From the NCBI GenBank assembly GCA_002753095.1, contig PDZU01000025.1:1-37865 (forward strand): DNA of 37,865 nucleotides, given 5' to 3'. This DNA is from Magnetococcales bacterium (lineage in GTDB: Bacteria > Pseudomonadota > Magnetococcia > Magnetococcales > Magnetaquicoccaceae). This document shows positions 23,442 through 32,030 of this stretch, in pieces. Within the stretch, counting starts at the first letter, position 1; each line of letters begins with the position of its first letter. Under the pieces are notes generated by a model. That model was given only the letters and a program-made list of their open reading frames with translations. It searched no databases and was not told where the DNA came from. Both the position numbers and the translations under genes were made by a program.

Positions 23442-24698
23442 TCAGTTGTTCATGCTGGAGAAAAACTCGGCATTATTCTTTGTTGCTTTAACTTTGTCCA
23501 GGAGAAACCCCATGGAGTCCTGCGGTCCCATGGGCAACAACACCCGGCGCAGCAACCAAAGCTTGTTCAATTCGTCGCGATCGATCAATAACTGTTCCTT
23601 GCGGGTGCCCGATTTGGCAATGTCGATAGCCGGAAAAATACGTTTTTCGACCAGTTTACGATCCAAATGCAACTCCATGTTACCGGTACCCTTGAACTCC
23701 TCGAAGATTACCTCATCCATCCGGGAACCGGTCTCCACCAACGCGGTGGCAATGATGGTCAAGGAACCGCCTTCTTCGATATTGCGGGCTGCACCAAAAA
23801 AACGTTTTGGCCGTTGCAAAGCATTGGCATCGATACCACCGGACAATACCTTACCGGAGGGGGGTGCAACCGTATTGTAAGCCCGCGCCAAACGGGTGAT
23901 GGAGTCGAGCAGAATGACCACATCTTTTTTATGTTCGACCAGACGTTTGGCTTTTTCCAGGACCATTTCGGCCACCTGGACATGACGGGTGGGGGGTTCA
24001 TCAAAGGTGGAAGAGATCACCTCGCCACGCACGGAGCGCTGCATATCGGTCACCTCTTCCGGTCGTTCATCGATCAAGAGCACCTGCAGAATCACCTCTG
24101 GGTGATTGGTGGCGATGGAGTGGGCAATACTCTGCATCAGCATGGTTTTTCCGGTGCGCGGCTGGGCGACAATCAACCCCCGTTGTCCCTTGCCAATGGG
24201 ACAAACCAAGTCGATCACCCGGGTACCCATATCCTCTTCTGGGCAGTTTTCCACCTCCATGACCAACCGCTCATCGGGATAGAGAGGGGTCAGGTTATCA
24301 AAGAGAATTTTATCCCGCGTTTTGAAAGGCTCTTCAAAGTTGATTTTTTCCACCCGCAACAGGGCAAAATAGCGTTCATTCTCTTTTGGGGCGCGAATCT
24401 GTCCATCGATGACATCGCCGGTGCGCAGGGCAAAGCGGCGAATTTGTGAGGGGGAGACGTAGATGTCATCCGGTCCGGGCAGATAGTTCATATCGGGAGC
24501 CCGCAGGAAACCAAAACCATCCGGCAGCACCTCCAATACCCCTTCGCCATAGATCTGGCCATTATTGGTGCTTTCCGCTTTCAGGAGGGCGTAAATCAAA
24601 TCCTGGCGGCGCATGCCATTGATGCCCTCGATCTTTTTTTCGACAGCCAGGGCGGTTAGGGCAGAAACGCTTTCTGATTTCAGATCTTTTAGGTTCAT
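23442..24698 (-). CDS. rho: Transcription termination factor Rho
   Basis: Rho is the hexameric RNA helicase that ends transcription. The 418 residues match the family length: M-N-L-K-D-L-K at the start, an RNA-binding cold-shock-like domain with D-G-F-G-F-L-R near 60, Walker [11 protein letters not shown] near 178, the Walker B region [16 protein letters not shown], the Q loop and S-G-T-R-K-E near the C-terminus. The ATG at 24698 gives the universal N-terminus; the upstream extension to 24731 was rejected. It is followed by rpmE. Confidence 0.97.
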   Translation of the reverse strand: MNLKDLKSESVSALTALAVEKKIEGINGMRRQDLIYALLKAESTNNGQIYGEGVLEVLPDGFGFLRAPDMNYLPGPDDIYVSPSQIRRFALRTGDVIDGQIRAPKENERYFALLRVEKINFEEPFKTRDKILFDNLTPLYPDERLVMEVENCPEEDMGTRVIDLVCPIGKGQRGLIVAQPRTGKTMLMQSIAHSIATNHPEVILQVLLIDERPEEVTDMQRSVRGEVISSTFDEPPTRHVQVAEMVLEKAKRLVEHKKDVVILLDSITRLARAYNTVAPPSGKVLSGGIDANALQRPKRFFGAARNIEEGGSLTIIATALVETGSRMDEVIFEEFKGTGNMELHLDRKLVEKRIFPAIDIAKSGTRKEQLLIDRDELNKLWLLRRVLLPMGPQDSMGFLLDKVKATKNNAEFFSSMNN

Positions 24699-25064
24699 GG
24701 GGCATTCGATCAAATGCTGTGGGTTGAACAACAGCGGCAGGTGGATTGGCTTGCGTCAAGCCAACATAAACCTGCCTGCCACAAAAACGCAGGAACAGCA
24801 AACCGGGTACAAAGATACTCAGACGAAAGCGAGCACCAGCGGCATAAAAGTCGGCAGGCGTTGGATCAAATCGTCGGAACGATGTTGTATGACTGGGGAA
24901 AGGGAGTCAGCTTGTTCGCAATACCCGAAATAGTACACTGGCAACAGACAAACCAATAATGCAGCGACGTTCGCAACCGGCGCGGCGGGGAAAGCCGATC
25001 GACCGGGGAGCCACACCAACCACAGGGAGGTTAAACACCCTCTGGGCAAAAGTCAATCACTTTT
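24699..25064 (-). promoter_or_regulatory. rho 5' leader / intergenic region
   Basis: The 366 bases between coaE and rho hold no convincing gene. A nested hairpin lies 38 bases ahead of the rho ATG (24736-24776): outer arms GGCAGGT/ACCTGCC, inner arms TTGGCTTG/CAAGCCAA with loop CGT. Rho commonly controls its own leader transcript, and this structure could take part; no firm promoter was identified. Confidence 0.5.
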
Positions 25065-25808
25065 TTATCCACTGTCACCGAATCGCTGGGCAGGGCTGAT
25101 GGGGGTGCTCTTCCGTTCCGGCCAGTGCTCAGGCCAGACACCCACTCGATGGTGTGCTGCTTCTCCCCGCAACCGACGCCAGAGTTGCTGCAATTGCGCT
25201 TCCGTATGTGGCCACGCCGAACGGTTGTCGATGCAGTACCAAGCCCGTTGCTCTTTTTCTTGTTCGGAAAGTTGCTGGGCGATGACTGCCTGTTTGACGG
25301 CATCGGACATTTGGTTGCGTTCGCGCAGGCGCTCCATCTGTTGCTCTGCGCACAGCACCACAACCGAACGATCGAAGCGGTGGGCAATCGCCGCTTCAAA
25401 GAGCAGGGGCACCTCAGCCACGACGATGGCGGTCTGCCCCACGGGGGTTGCCTGTTGCCAGCTCAGCAGTTGTTGGGCCTGTCGTTGATAGATGCGCGGA
25501 TGGATCATGGCCTCCAGGGCGGTGCGGGCGACAGGGTCGGCAAAGACAATCTCCCCCAAACGACGGCGATCAATGGGCGCCGGGTGCGGGCTGGCCAACA
25601 AGATCTCTGGGCCAAAATGGTCAAGCACCGCCTGCCAACCAGGCGTACCCGGTTGCAGCACGGCACGCGCCTCCTGATCGGCATCCAGGAGGTAACCGCC
25701 CTGCTCTGCCAGCCAACGGCTGACCCGGCTTTTACCACACCCCAAAGAGCCAGTCACGGCAACCAGCAGCAGTTGTCCCCCCTGCCCTGCGGTCAGGCGA
25801 GATACCAT
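25065..25808 (-). CDS. coaE: Dephospho-CoA kinase
   Basis: CoaE performs the last step of coenzyme A synthesis. Walker A appears as G-S-L-G-C-G-K-S at about residues 20-27, followed by L-D-A-D near 41 and I-H-P-R-I-Y near 101. At 247 residues it is longer than the usual 200-210, because of a roughly 30-residue Pro/Trp-rich C-terminal tail. An AAGGAG precedes the ATG, which overlaps the end of pilD by 16 bases. The pilD-coaE pairing is classic in Proteobacteria. Confidence 0.94.
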   Translation of the reverse strand: MVSRLTAGQGGQLLLVAVTGSLGCGKSRVSRWLAEQGGYLLDADQEARAVLQPGTPGWQAVLDHFGPEILLASPHPAPIDRRRLGEIVFADPVARTALEAMIHPRIYQRQAQQLLSWQQATPVGQTAIVVAEVPLLFEAAIAHRFDRSVVVLCAEQQMERLRERNQMSDAVKQAVIAQQLSEQEKEQRAWYCIDNRSAWPHTEAQLQQLWRRLRGEAAHHRVGVWPEHWPERKSTPISPAQRFGDSG

Positions 25809-26566
25809 CGATAGATCTCCTTGCCGTACAACAGAGAGATCCAGGCAGCCATGACCAGATAGGGACCGAAGGGAATCGGTAAAGAGCGATCCCGTCCGGC
25901 CAACAGGATCCAGCCGATGCCCACCACAGAGCCCAGCACACCGGCCAAAAAGAGGGTCAGCGGTAGGCTTTGCCAGCCCAACCAGGCGCCGATCATGGCA
26001 AACAGTTTCACATCGCCCATGCCCATACCCACTTTGCCGGTTATTTTTTCAAAGACCCAGGCAAAAAGCCACAGCCCCCCTCCTCCAGCCACAACGCCAA
26101 TCACGGCCGTCTCTCCATTGGCCAACGGGGGACCGCCCAGGGGAGAAAAGGCACAGAGCAACCCCAGCAGGATACCCGGCAGGGTGATCACATCCGGCAG
26201 GATATAGTGATAAAAATCGATCACCATCAGCACCAGAAAGGCAAAACCGAGTCCAATCAACAGCAGGGTGCCCCCCTGCAGGCCAAAGTGCCAAGCGGTA
26301 TGCAGAGCCAGCAGACCGCTGGTCAACTCGATCAAGGGATACAGCGGGGAGATGGACTGACCACAGTGGCGACAGCGCCCACGCAGCGCCAGCCAACTCC
26401 ATAAGGGAACATTGTCATACCAGGCAACGCCGTGCTGACAGTGCGGGCAGTGGGAACGGGGGCGAAGCAGGCTCAACTCGCGGGGCAGGCGGTAGATGCA
26501 GACATTCAAAAAGCTGCCGATCACCGTCCCATACAGAAAAATCAGGGCAAGATATTCCCAAGGCAT
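25793..26566 (-). CDS. pilD: Type IV prepilin peptidase / N-methyltransferase
   Basis: This inner-membrane aspartyl protease cleaves and methylates type IV pilins and type II secretion pseudopilins. An N-terminal helix ends in G-S-F-L-N-V-C-I-Y-R-L-P, followed by the zinc cysteines C-P-H-C and C-R-H-C (about 40-70), several transmembrane helices, and the two catalytic Asp motifs: D-F-Y-H-Y-I-L-P-D and G-M-G-D-V-K. The ATG at 26566 has GAGG six bases ahead; the ATG at 26578 is a possible alternative. With the FimV-like protein it implies a type IV pilus or type II secretion system elsewhere. Confidence 0.94.
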   Translation of the reverse strand: MPWEYLALIFLYGTVIGSFLNVCIYRLPRELSLLRPRSHCPHCQHGVAWYDNVPLWSWLALRGRCRHCGQSISPLYPLIELTSGLLALHTAWHFGLQGGTLLLIGLGFAFLVLMVIDFYHYILPDVITLPGILLGLLCAFSPLGGPPLANGETAVIGVVAGGGGLWLFAWVFEKITGKVGMGMGDVKLFAMIGAWLGWQSLPLTLFLAGVLGSVVGIGWILLAGRDRSLPIPFGPYLVMAAWISLLYGKEIYRWYLA

Positions 26567-26588
26567 GGAAAACCTCATTCTCGAGCCA

Positions 26589-28256
26589 TTAGCGTCGCAG
26601 AGCGACGGCGCGGCGTGGATCCTGATAAATCAAACGCATGGGCATGCCAAGTTTTTGCCATTTTTGCCGCTGTTCCTGGTTAAAGACGACGACCGCTTGT
26701 GACTCCTGTTGCCAGCGTTGCAAAAAGACATCCCCATTGGCAAACCACAACTCTGGCTGTTGCCGGATGCCAAAATCCAGTTCACCCCGATACTGCACCA
26801 TATGGATGGTGCGATTCAGGTAAAAGGGCAGGGATTGATAGTAACAGTCCACGCAATAGACTGGCAGATCGCGCTCTTCGAGGGCAAGAATGGCACGGGC
26901 AGCGTTACGACTGGAGTTGCTGGGGGAGAAGACATCCGCACCCCAGGCAATACATTGAAAAGCAAACAGGTTACCGACAACCACCACAGCCAGGGCACGT
27001 TCACCGCGACAACGCCACCACAGGGAAGCGGCCACAGCAAGGGCCAAGCCAGTACCGGCGGCCAGCAGCCAAGGCTTGGCCTCTTCCATCATGGCCAGCG
27101 GGCGTCGATCATTGGCAAAGAGTTCCACATGCATGGCCCCCAACAACAAGAGAGAGGCGAGAAGGGCCAGAATACGCGTTTCCCAACCCACCTCTGGTGC
27201 CGATTCCTGTCGGGTCAAATGCCGTCCCATCAGCAGGGCCAAAGGGGGAAAAACGGGCAGAATATAAGGAATCAACTTGGACTGGGAAATACTGAAAAAA
27301 AAGATCACAAAGAGGATATAGACCCACAGCAGGCGCACGGGATCAAAGCTGCCCGCCCCTGCCCGCCAGGAAAAACCCGGTTTACACAAGGCGACCACCG
27401 CCCGTTGCGTCCAAGGTACGCAGCCCAAAATAAAAACCCCGATAAAATACCACCACGGACCGACCCGACTGTGTACGGAGGTGGTATAGCGGGCAAAATG
27501 TTCATGGATGAAAAAAAAGCGGGCAAACTCCGGATTGGCCTGATTGACCTCCCACACCCAGGGAAAGGTCAACAACAGAAAGAGCAGCAACCCGCGCCCC
27601 AGGTACAGATGGCGCCAGAGATGCCAATCCCGTTGCCACAGAGAGTAGAGGAGCAGCGCCCCCCCCGGCAATATCAGGCCGATCAACCCTTTGCTCATGC
27701 AGGCACCGGCCAGAGCGGCCCAACCGAACAGCATCCCGTTGCGACAGGCCACGGGATCGCTCTCCCGTTGTGTCTGGGCCAAAACCAGTGCACCGATACC
27801 CAGGAACAGCCAAACCGACAACCCCATATCCAACGTATTAAAATGGCCCATGGCGGCATACAGCAGCATACTGGTCAGGATAAAACCGGCATACCAACCG
27901 GTTCGACTGCCGAACAGTCGACTGCCCACATGGATCACCCACAGGATGCCGACAAAGCCCATCAGGGCGCTCCACAAACGGGAGGTGGCGGCACTACTGC
28001 CAAAAAGTTGATAAAAGATGGCGGTTGCCCAATATTGCAGTGGCGGTTTTTCAAAGTATTGAAAACCGTTCAGGCGTGGGGTCAACCAATCACCGCTGGC
28101 CACCATTTCGCGGGGGATTTCGGCATAGCGCCCTTCATCGGGCTCATTCAGATCCCGATAGCCCAGCAGGGCAAACCAGAGCACGGCCAGAAATACGAGC
28201 AGCAGTTTGCTCCAGGTGGGCGATGTAACGGATTGAACAGAGGTTTGGGAAGCCAT
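26589..28256 (-). CDS. ArnT-like membrane glycosyltransferase (GT-C, family 39/83)
   Basis: Proteins of this type move sugars from polyprenyl phosphate carriers; ArnT adds 4-amino-4-deoxy-arabinose to lipid A. The 555 residues carry about 12 hydrophobic helices. The first periplasmic loop holds the conserved R-D-L-N-E-P-D-E-G-R-Y-A-E-I-P-R-E-M with the catalytic acidic residues, then Q-Y-F-E-K-P-P-L-Q-Y-W. The soluble C-terminal part follows from about residue 440. The ATG at 28256 was chosen because the longer reading overlaps the preceding gene. Its neighbour is a WbpE-like aminotransferase, suggesting an amino-sugar donor, but the exact sugar is unknown. Confidence 0.87.
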   Translation of the reverse strand: MASQTSVQSVTSPTWSKLLLVFLAVLWFALLGYRDLNEPDEGRYAEIPREMVASGDWLTPRLNGFQYFEKPPLQYWATAIFYQLFGSSAATSRLWSALMGFVGILWVIHVGSRLFGSRTGWYAGFILTSMLLYAAMGHFNTLDMGLSVWLFLGIGALVLAQTQRESDPVACRNGMLFGWAALAGACMSKGLIGLILPGGALLLYSLWQRDWHLWRHLYLGRGLLLFLLLTFPWVWEVNQANPEFARFFFIHEHFARYTTSVHSRVGPWWYFIGVFILGCVPWTQRAVVALCKPGFSWRAGAGSFDPVRLLWVYILFVIFFFSISQSKLIPYILPVFPPLALLMGRHLTRQESAPEVGWETRILALLASLLLLGAMHVELFANDRRPLAMMEEAKPWLLAAGTGLALAVAASLWWRCRGERALAVVVVGNLFAFQCIAWGADVFSPSNSSRNAARAILALEERDLPVYCVDCYYQSLPFYLNRTIHMVQYRGELDFGIRQQPELWFANGDVFLQRWQQESQAVVVFNQEQRQKWQKLGMPMRLIYQDPRRAVALRR

Positions 28257-28273
28257 GGATGCCGGAAATAATC

Positions 28274-28489
28274 CTAAGAAAGCCGAGACGATTGCAGGGC
28301 ACGACGTATCTTGCCCACGTGACAATGACAGACGCTGTCATCTCTGGGCGGCACACCGCCATGTTGTAAACGGCAAAAATCGGTATGATCGCCCAGACCG
28401 TGCGGCACGGCCTGCAACAGTTGGCGCAGTTCGTGAGCCAATTTTTCTGCCCGCTCGGCACGGGCCAGTGCCTGCGCGAGTTCGCTCAT
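28274..28489 (-). CDS. Small Cys/His-containing protein, 71 residues
   Basis: I do not recognise this protein. The N-terminal half is a charged amphipathic helix (A-R-A-E-R-A-E-K-L-A-H-E-L-R). The C-terminal half contains D-F-C-R-L-Q-H and S-V-C-H-C-H-V-G-K-I, a Cys/His set that could bind a metal. The ATG overlaps the aminotransferase stop (ATGA), and its stop is 17 bases before the ArnT-like gene, so it is very probably translated in the same operon. Confidence 0.6.
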   Translation of the reverse strand: MSELAQALARAERAEKLAHELRQLLQAVPHGLGDHTDFCRLQHGGVPPRDDSVCHCHVGKIRRALQSSRLS

Positions 28490-29577
28490 GCAAGCTGCTC
28501 CAACAGGGCATCGATCACCTGATCCTGATCGGCGTTGCTCAGGAAGGGGTGCATGGGCAGGGAGAGAACTTCGGCTGCCGCCTGATTGGCCGCAGGAAAG
28601 GCTGCGGCGGCATAGCCCAGATCGGCAAAAACCGCCTGTTGATGCAGGGGTGCCGGATAGTGAACGGCGGTTGGGATGCCGCGCGCAGCCAGGGCTTTTT
28701 GTACGGCATCCCGGTTGGCAACACGAATGGTAAACTGGGCAAAAACGCTCTGCGTATCGGGCCGGATAACCGGCAGACGTACCCGACCGGCAAGACGGCT
28801 CATGTAGCGTTGGGCCACCTGTTGCCGGGCGGCAATTTCCGCCTCAAAATGGGGCAGTTTGGCCAGAAGGATGGCTGCCTGCAGCGTATCCAGTCGACCA
28901 TTCAGGCCCAACACGGCATGTTGATAACGCGCCACCTGACCATGTTCACGAATCACCCGCAACCGTTCGGCCAACGCGGCATCGTGGGTAAAGGCCATGC
29001 CCCCATCACCACTGCCGCCCAAGGGTTTGGCCGGGAAGAAGGAGGTGGCTGCCGCATCGCTCAAACCGCAGGAGCGTTGACCGCGATAGAGCGCACCAAA
29101 CGATTGGCAACCATCTTCCACACACCATAAACCGTGTTGATCGGCGATGGCATTCAAACGCCCAAAGTCGGCACACTGCCCATAGAGACTGACCGGCAGG
29201 ATCATTTTGCTGCGGGGGGTAATGGCTTCAGCCACCCCATCCGGGTCGATATTCAAGGTATCTGGATCCACATCGACAAAGACCGGCTTGGCCCCCACCA
29301 GACGGATCACCTCGGCGGTGGCGATAAAGGTAAATGGCGTGGTAATCACCTCATCGCCGGGAGCAATGCCACGGGCCATCAACAGGGCCAGCAGGGCATC
29401 GGTACCAGAGGAGAACCCGACGGCATGATCCACCCCGACAAAGCGGGCCAACGCTTGCTCCAGTTGGGCCACCTGCGGACCATTGATAAACTGGGCAGAG
29501 TGCATCACCTCTTGGATGGCGGCATCGATGGCGGTTTGGTAGGCCCGATATTGGGCCTTAAGATCGATAAACTGCAT
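28486..29577 (-). CDS. WbpE-like nucleotide-sugar aminotransferase (DegT/DnrJ/EryC1/StrS family)
   Basis: This is a PLP-dependent sugar aminotransferase. The 363 residues resemble WbpE of Pseudomonas (UDP-3-keto-GlcNAcA aminotransferase) along most of their length: F-I-D-L-K-A-Q-Y at the start, G-T-D-A-L near 58, P-V-S-L-Y-G-Q-C-A-D-F near 128, and the PLP-lysine region S-F-F-P-A-K-P-L-G near 178. V-H-Y-P-x-P-L follows late in the protein. The dehydrogenase and acetyltransferase that usually accompany WbpE are not in this window. It precedes the small Cys/His protein and ArnT-like gene. Confidence 0.9.
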   Translation of the reverse strand: MQFIDLKAQYRAYQTAIDAAIQEVMHSAQFINGPQVAQLEQALARFVGVDHAVGFSSGTDALLALLMARGIAPGDEVITTPFTFIATAEVIRLVGAKPVFVDVDPDTLNIDPDGVAEAITPRSKMILPVSLYGQCADFGRLNAIADQHGLWCVEDGCQSFGALYRGQRSCGLSDAAATSFFPAKPLGGSGDGGMAFTHDAALAERLRVIREHGQVARYQHAVLGLNGRLDTLQAAILLAKLPHFEAEIAARQQVAQRYMSRLAGRVRLPVIRPDTQSVFAQFTIRVANRDAVQKALAARGIPTAVHYPAPLHQQAVFADLGYAAAAFPAANQAAAEVLSLPMHPFLSNADQDQVIDALLEQLA

Positions 29578-29603
29578 GGTTCAACACGCTCCCTGATCAG
29601 AGG

Positions 29604-30887
29604 TCAACCCGGTAATGGTACCGGAAAGAGTGATTCGCTGGCCAACATTTGTGCAATGTTTTCCCGTTGTCGGACCACGGCGAAATGGTTACCGCGTACC
29701 ATGACCTCTGCCACGCGGGGACGAGAATTATAGTTACTGCTCATGGTAAAACCGTAGGCTCCTGCCGAGCGCACTGCCAAAAGATCGCCCTCCTGGAAGG
29801 GTGGCAAGAGACGATCATGGGCAAAAAAATCACCGGATTCGCAGATGGGGCCCACCACGTCGGCCAAGTGCTCTTCCTGACCAAAGCGGCGTTCCACCGG
29901 CAACAAAGTGTGATAGGCGCTATAGAGGGCAGGCCGAATCAGATCGTTCATGCCGGCATCCAGGATGATGAACAGCTTCTCTTCACCCTGTTTGATATAT
30001 TCCACGCGGGCGACCAAAACCCCGGCATTTCCGGCGATGACCCGCCCAGGTTCCAGGATCAGGGTTCCCTGCCGTTTGGCAAAAGAGGTCAGGGATAACT
30101 CAGCCAACAATGCCCCGGCATAGAGACCAGGATGGGGCGGCAAGCGGCCCTCCTCGTAGGGAATGCCCAGCCCGCCACCCAGATCCAGATAACGCAGCAG
30201 GATCCCCTCTTTTTCCAAAGCATCCAGCAGCAGTATGACCCGACGCAGGGCATCGACAAAGGGTTCCAGATCGGTCAATTGTGAACCGATGTGGCAATCG
30301 AGCCCCAACAGTTCCAGATGGGGCATGCGGGCCGCCTCCCGATAGAGGGCAAGGGCCTGTTGATAAGGAATCCCAAATTTATTGCGGCGCAAACCGGTGG
30401 AAATATGGGGATGGGTTTTGGGATCTACATCGGGATTGATGCGCAGGGCAATGGGGGCTTTGCTACCCATTTCCCCAGCCAACTGGTTGATACGGCGCAG
30501 TTCGGCGTAGGACTCCACATTGAACAAACGGATACCATAGCGCAGGGCGGCTTGAATTTCCGCACTGCTTTTACCCACACCAGAGAAGACAACACGTTCC
30601 CCAGGGCAACCGATGCGTTGCACGCGAGCCAGTTCACCACCGGAGACGATATCAAAACCGGCCCCCTGCCGATACAGGGCATCGAGTACCGCCAGATTGC
30701 TGTTGGCCTTAACGGAAAAACAGATCAAATGGGGAAAAGCGGCAAAGGCTTGCTCAAAAACCCGATAGTGATGGCAAAGGGTCTGTTCGGAGTAACAATA
30801 GAAGGGAGTTCCGACCTCCCTGGCGATGCGCTCCAGGGGAACCTGTTCACAGAAGAGCTGATTTTCCCGATAGATAAAATGATCCAT
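29604..30887 (-). CDS. lysA: Diaminopimelate decarboxylase
   Basis: LysA is the PLP enzyme of the last lysine step (meso-diaminopimelate to lysine). The 427 residues include the PLP lysine in F-S-V-K-A-N-S-N near residue 57, G-F-D-I-V-S-G-G-E-L near 77, H-I-G-S-Q near 191, and the C-terminal C-E-S-G-D-F and Y-x-x-x-M-x-S-N-Y-N-S-R-P motifs. An AGGA lies eight bases before the ATG. It follows lptM by 55 bases, a widely conserved pair. Confidence 0.96.
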   Translation of the reverse strand: MDHFIYRENQLFCEQVPLERIAREVGTPFYCYSEQTLCHHYRVFEQAFAAFPHLICFSVKANSNLAVLDALYRQGAGFDIVSGGELARVQRIGCPGERVVFSGVGKSSAEIQAALRYGIRLFNVESYAELRRINQLAGEMGSKAPIALRINPDVDPKTHPHISTGLRRNKFGIPYQQALALYREAARMPHLELLGLDCHIGSQLTDLEPFVDALRRVILLLDALEKEGILLRYLDLGGGLGIPYEEGRLPPHPGLYAGALLAELSLTSFAKRQGTLILEPGRVIAGNAGVLVARVEYIKQGEEKLFIILDAGMNDLIRPALYSAYHTLLPVERRFGQEEHLADVVGPICESGDFFAHDRLLPPFQEGDLLAVRSAGAYGFTMSSNYNSRPRVAEVMVRGNHFAVVRQRENIAQMLASESLFPVPLPG

Positions 30888-30942
30888 GCTGCAATCCTGC
30901 TTTAAGGAATTTCTGGAGAGAGAACGGTCATGGCCATGGGGA

Positions 30943-31092
30943 TCATCTCTCCTGGAACTGAAAGGATGGCCAGCGCTCTTCCTTGATGGGGGGTTGACCG
31001 GGCAGATTGAGCCCCTCTCTGCCTTTATAGCCGCAACCTGTCAGAAGCCCAAGCAGCACCACTGTCAGCAACAAACGGAACCTTACTGGCAT
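30943..31092 (-). CDS. lptM: LptM-like small lipoprotein
   Basis: LptM (YifL) is a small outer-membrane lipoprotein that helps the LPS translocon LptD mature. The 49-residue protein has a lipoprotein signal ending in L-L-T-G-C, with Cys20 as the predicted lipidated residue, then G-Y-K-G-R-E-G-L and a Pro-rich tail. The family normally reads C-G-x-K-G-P-L. GGAG lies eight bases before the ATG, and the lysA neighbour is the usual context. The identification rests on lipobox, size and context. Confidence 0.82.
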   Translation of the reverse strand: MPVRFRLLLTVVLLGLLTGCGYKGREGLNLPGQPPIKEERWPSFQFQER

Positions 31093-31177
31093 GAACAGGA
31101 CTCCTGAAGGGCGGTGAATGATCAGGTTGCTGCCTCGACCATCAGCGGTGCAGGCAGCAACCGAGCCAAAGGGATGA

Positions 31178-31849
31178 TTACAACCGTTGAATCTCTTGCA
31201 GGAGGGCATCTGCCGGTCGCAGGTGCATTTCCGACATGGGATAGAGCATCTGTTCCTCTTTTACATTATGTTGTTGCATGACGAACAGCAGGGTTCCGCC
31301 CGCTTTGAGCATCAACTCCGCATCGCCTGTTTCGGCGGCCTGCAACATTTGCCGCATCAAACCGCGCATTTGTTCATGTTCGGAGCGCATGACCATGGTC
31401 GGCCCCTGGCGCATACCGGTTTTATTCTCGAAAGCGGGAAAAAGACCACTCTCCTCCATCTGGAAGTGATGGGTCATGGCGGCGAGAAACTGCCGGCAGT
31501 ATTCTGCCATGCGTGCGGTATCGCCGTCGTTGGCGGCATTTTCCGTTTCGGCGTAGAGGGCGTCACAATGGTGGTGATCGCGGGTAAAAAAGGCCGGGAT
31601 GGACTGACCAACTCCAGACTGTAGACGAACCAGAAGGACCGTCCTTTGCTCGGCGGGATCGGAAACAGGGCGCCAATCGTATTGGCCCCAGCGCTGTTCT
31701 TGCAAGCCCAGCAGGAGATCATCCCATTGGGCAGTTGTTTGCACAGTCACACTCTGACCGGCAGACAGGCTATCCAAAGCCGATACCAGTTGTCCCAAGC
31801 GTTGTTCAGCCGGGAGAGCGGTTAAATCCAACAGAGGGACAGCGGACAT
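31178..31849 (-). CDS. DUF2249-hemerythrin protein
   Basis: Hemerythrins bind O2 or NO at a di-iron centre. The N-terminal 75 residues form a DUF2249 domain (L-D-L-T-A-L-P-A-E-Q-R at the start). Residues about 85-215 form a hemerythrin HHE bundle with ligands visible in D-H-H-H-C-D, H-H-F-Q-M-E-E, R-S-E-H-E-Q-M and Q-Q-H-N-V-K-E-E-Q-M-L-Y-P. The usual suggestion is oxygen/NO sensing or iron-centre repair. It lies downstream of pheT with a separating hairpin and probably has its own promoter. Confidence 0.9.
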   Translation of the reverse strand: MSAVPLLDLTALPAEQRLGQLVSALDSLSAGQSVTVQTTAQWDDLLLGLQEQRWGQYDWRPVSDPAEQRTVLLVRLQSGVGQSIPAFFTRDHHHCDALYAETENAANDGDTARMAEYCRQFLAAMTHHFQMEESGLFPAFENKTGMRQGPTMVMRSEHEQMRGLMRQMLQAAETGDAELMLKAGGTLLFVMQQHNVKEEQMLYPMSEMHLRPADALLQEIQRL

Positions 31850-31958
31850 GGCGTTCTCTCTTCGATGCAGGTTAAGGGATCTTTATCGTGACCCAGAAAC
31901 CGCGCATTCTAGCAAGAACCGTATCACGCTGCCAGGAACATCTGTGATGTGATAATGA

Positions 31959-31989
31959 CAGATCCAGAGAACTGTGCTCTCTGGATCTG
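31959..31989. terminator. Hairpin downstream of pheT
   Basis: CAGATCCAGAGA (31959-31970) and TCTCTGGATCTG (31978-31989) form a perfect 12-bp stem with a 7-base loop, 41 bases past the pheT stop. There is no clear U-tract on the minus strand. Confidence 0.6.
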
Positions 31990-32030
31990 CAATTGTGTGG
32001 GGTATTGAATAGTTACGAAATATTTTTCGC

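Noticed and set aside
24819..25049. 76-codon minus-strand frame upstream of rho with a hydrophobic stretch
   Set aside because: No ribosome binding site and no recognisable family; too weak to call a gene or leader peptide.
26709..28271. 520-codon plus-strand open frame opposite the ArnT-like gene
   Set aside because: Gln/Pro/Gly-rich with no family resemblance; it is the antisense shadow of a clear membrane glycosyltransferase gene.
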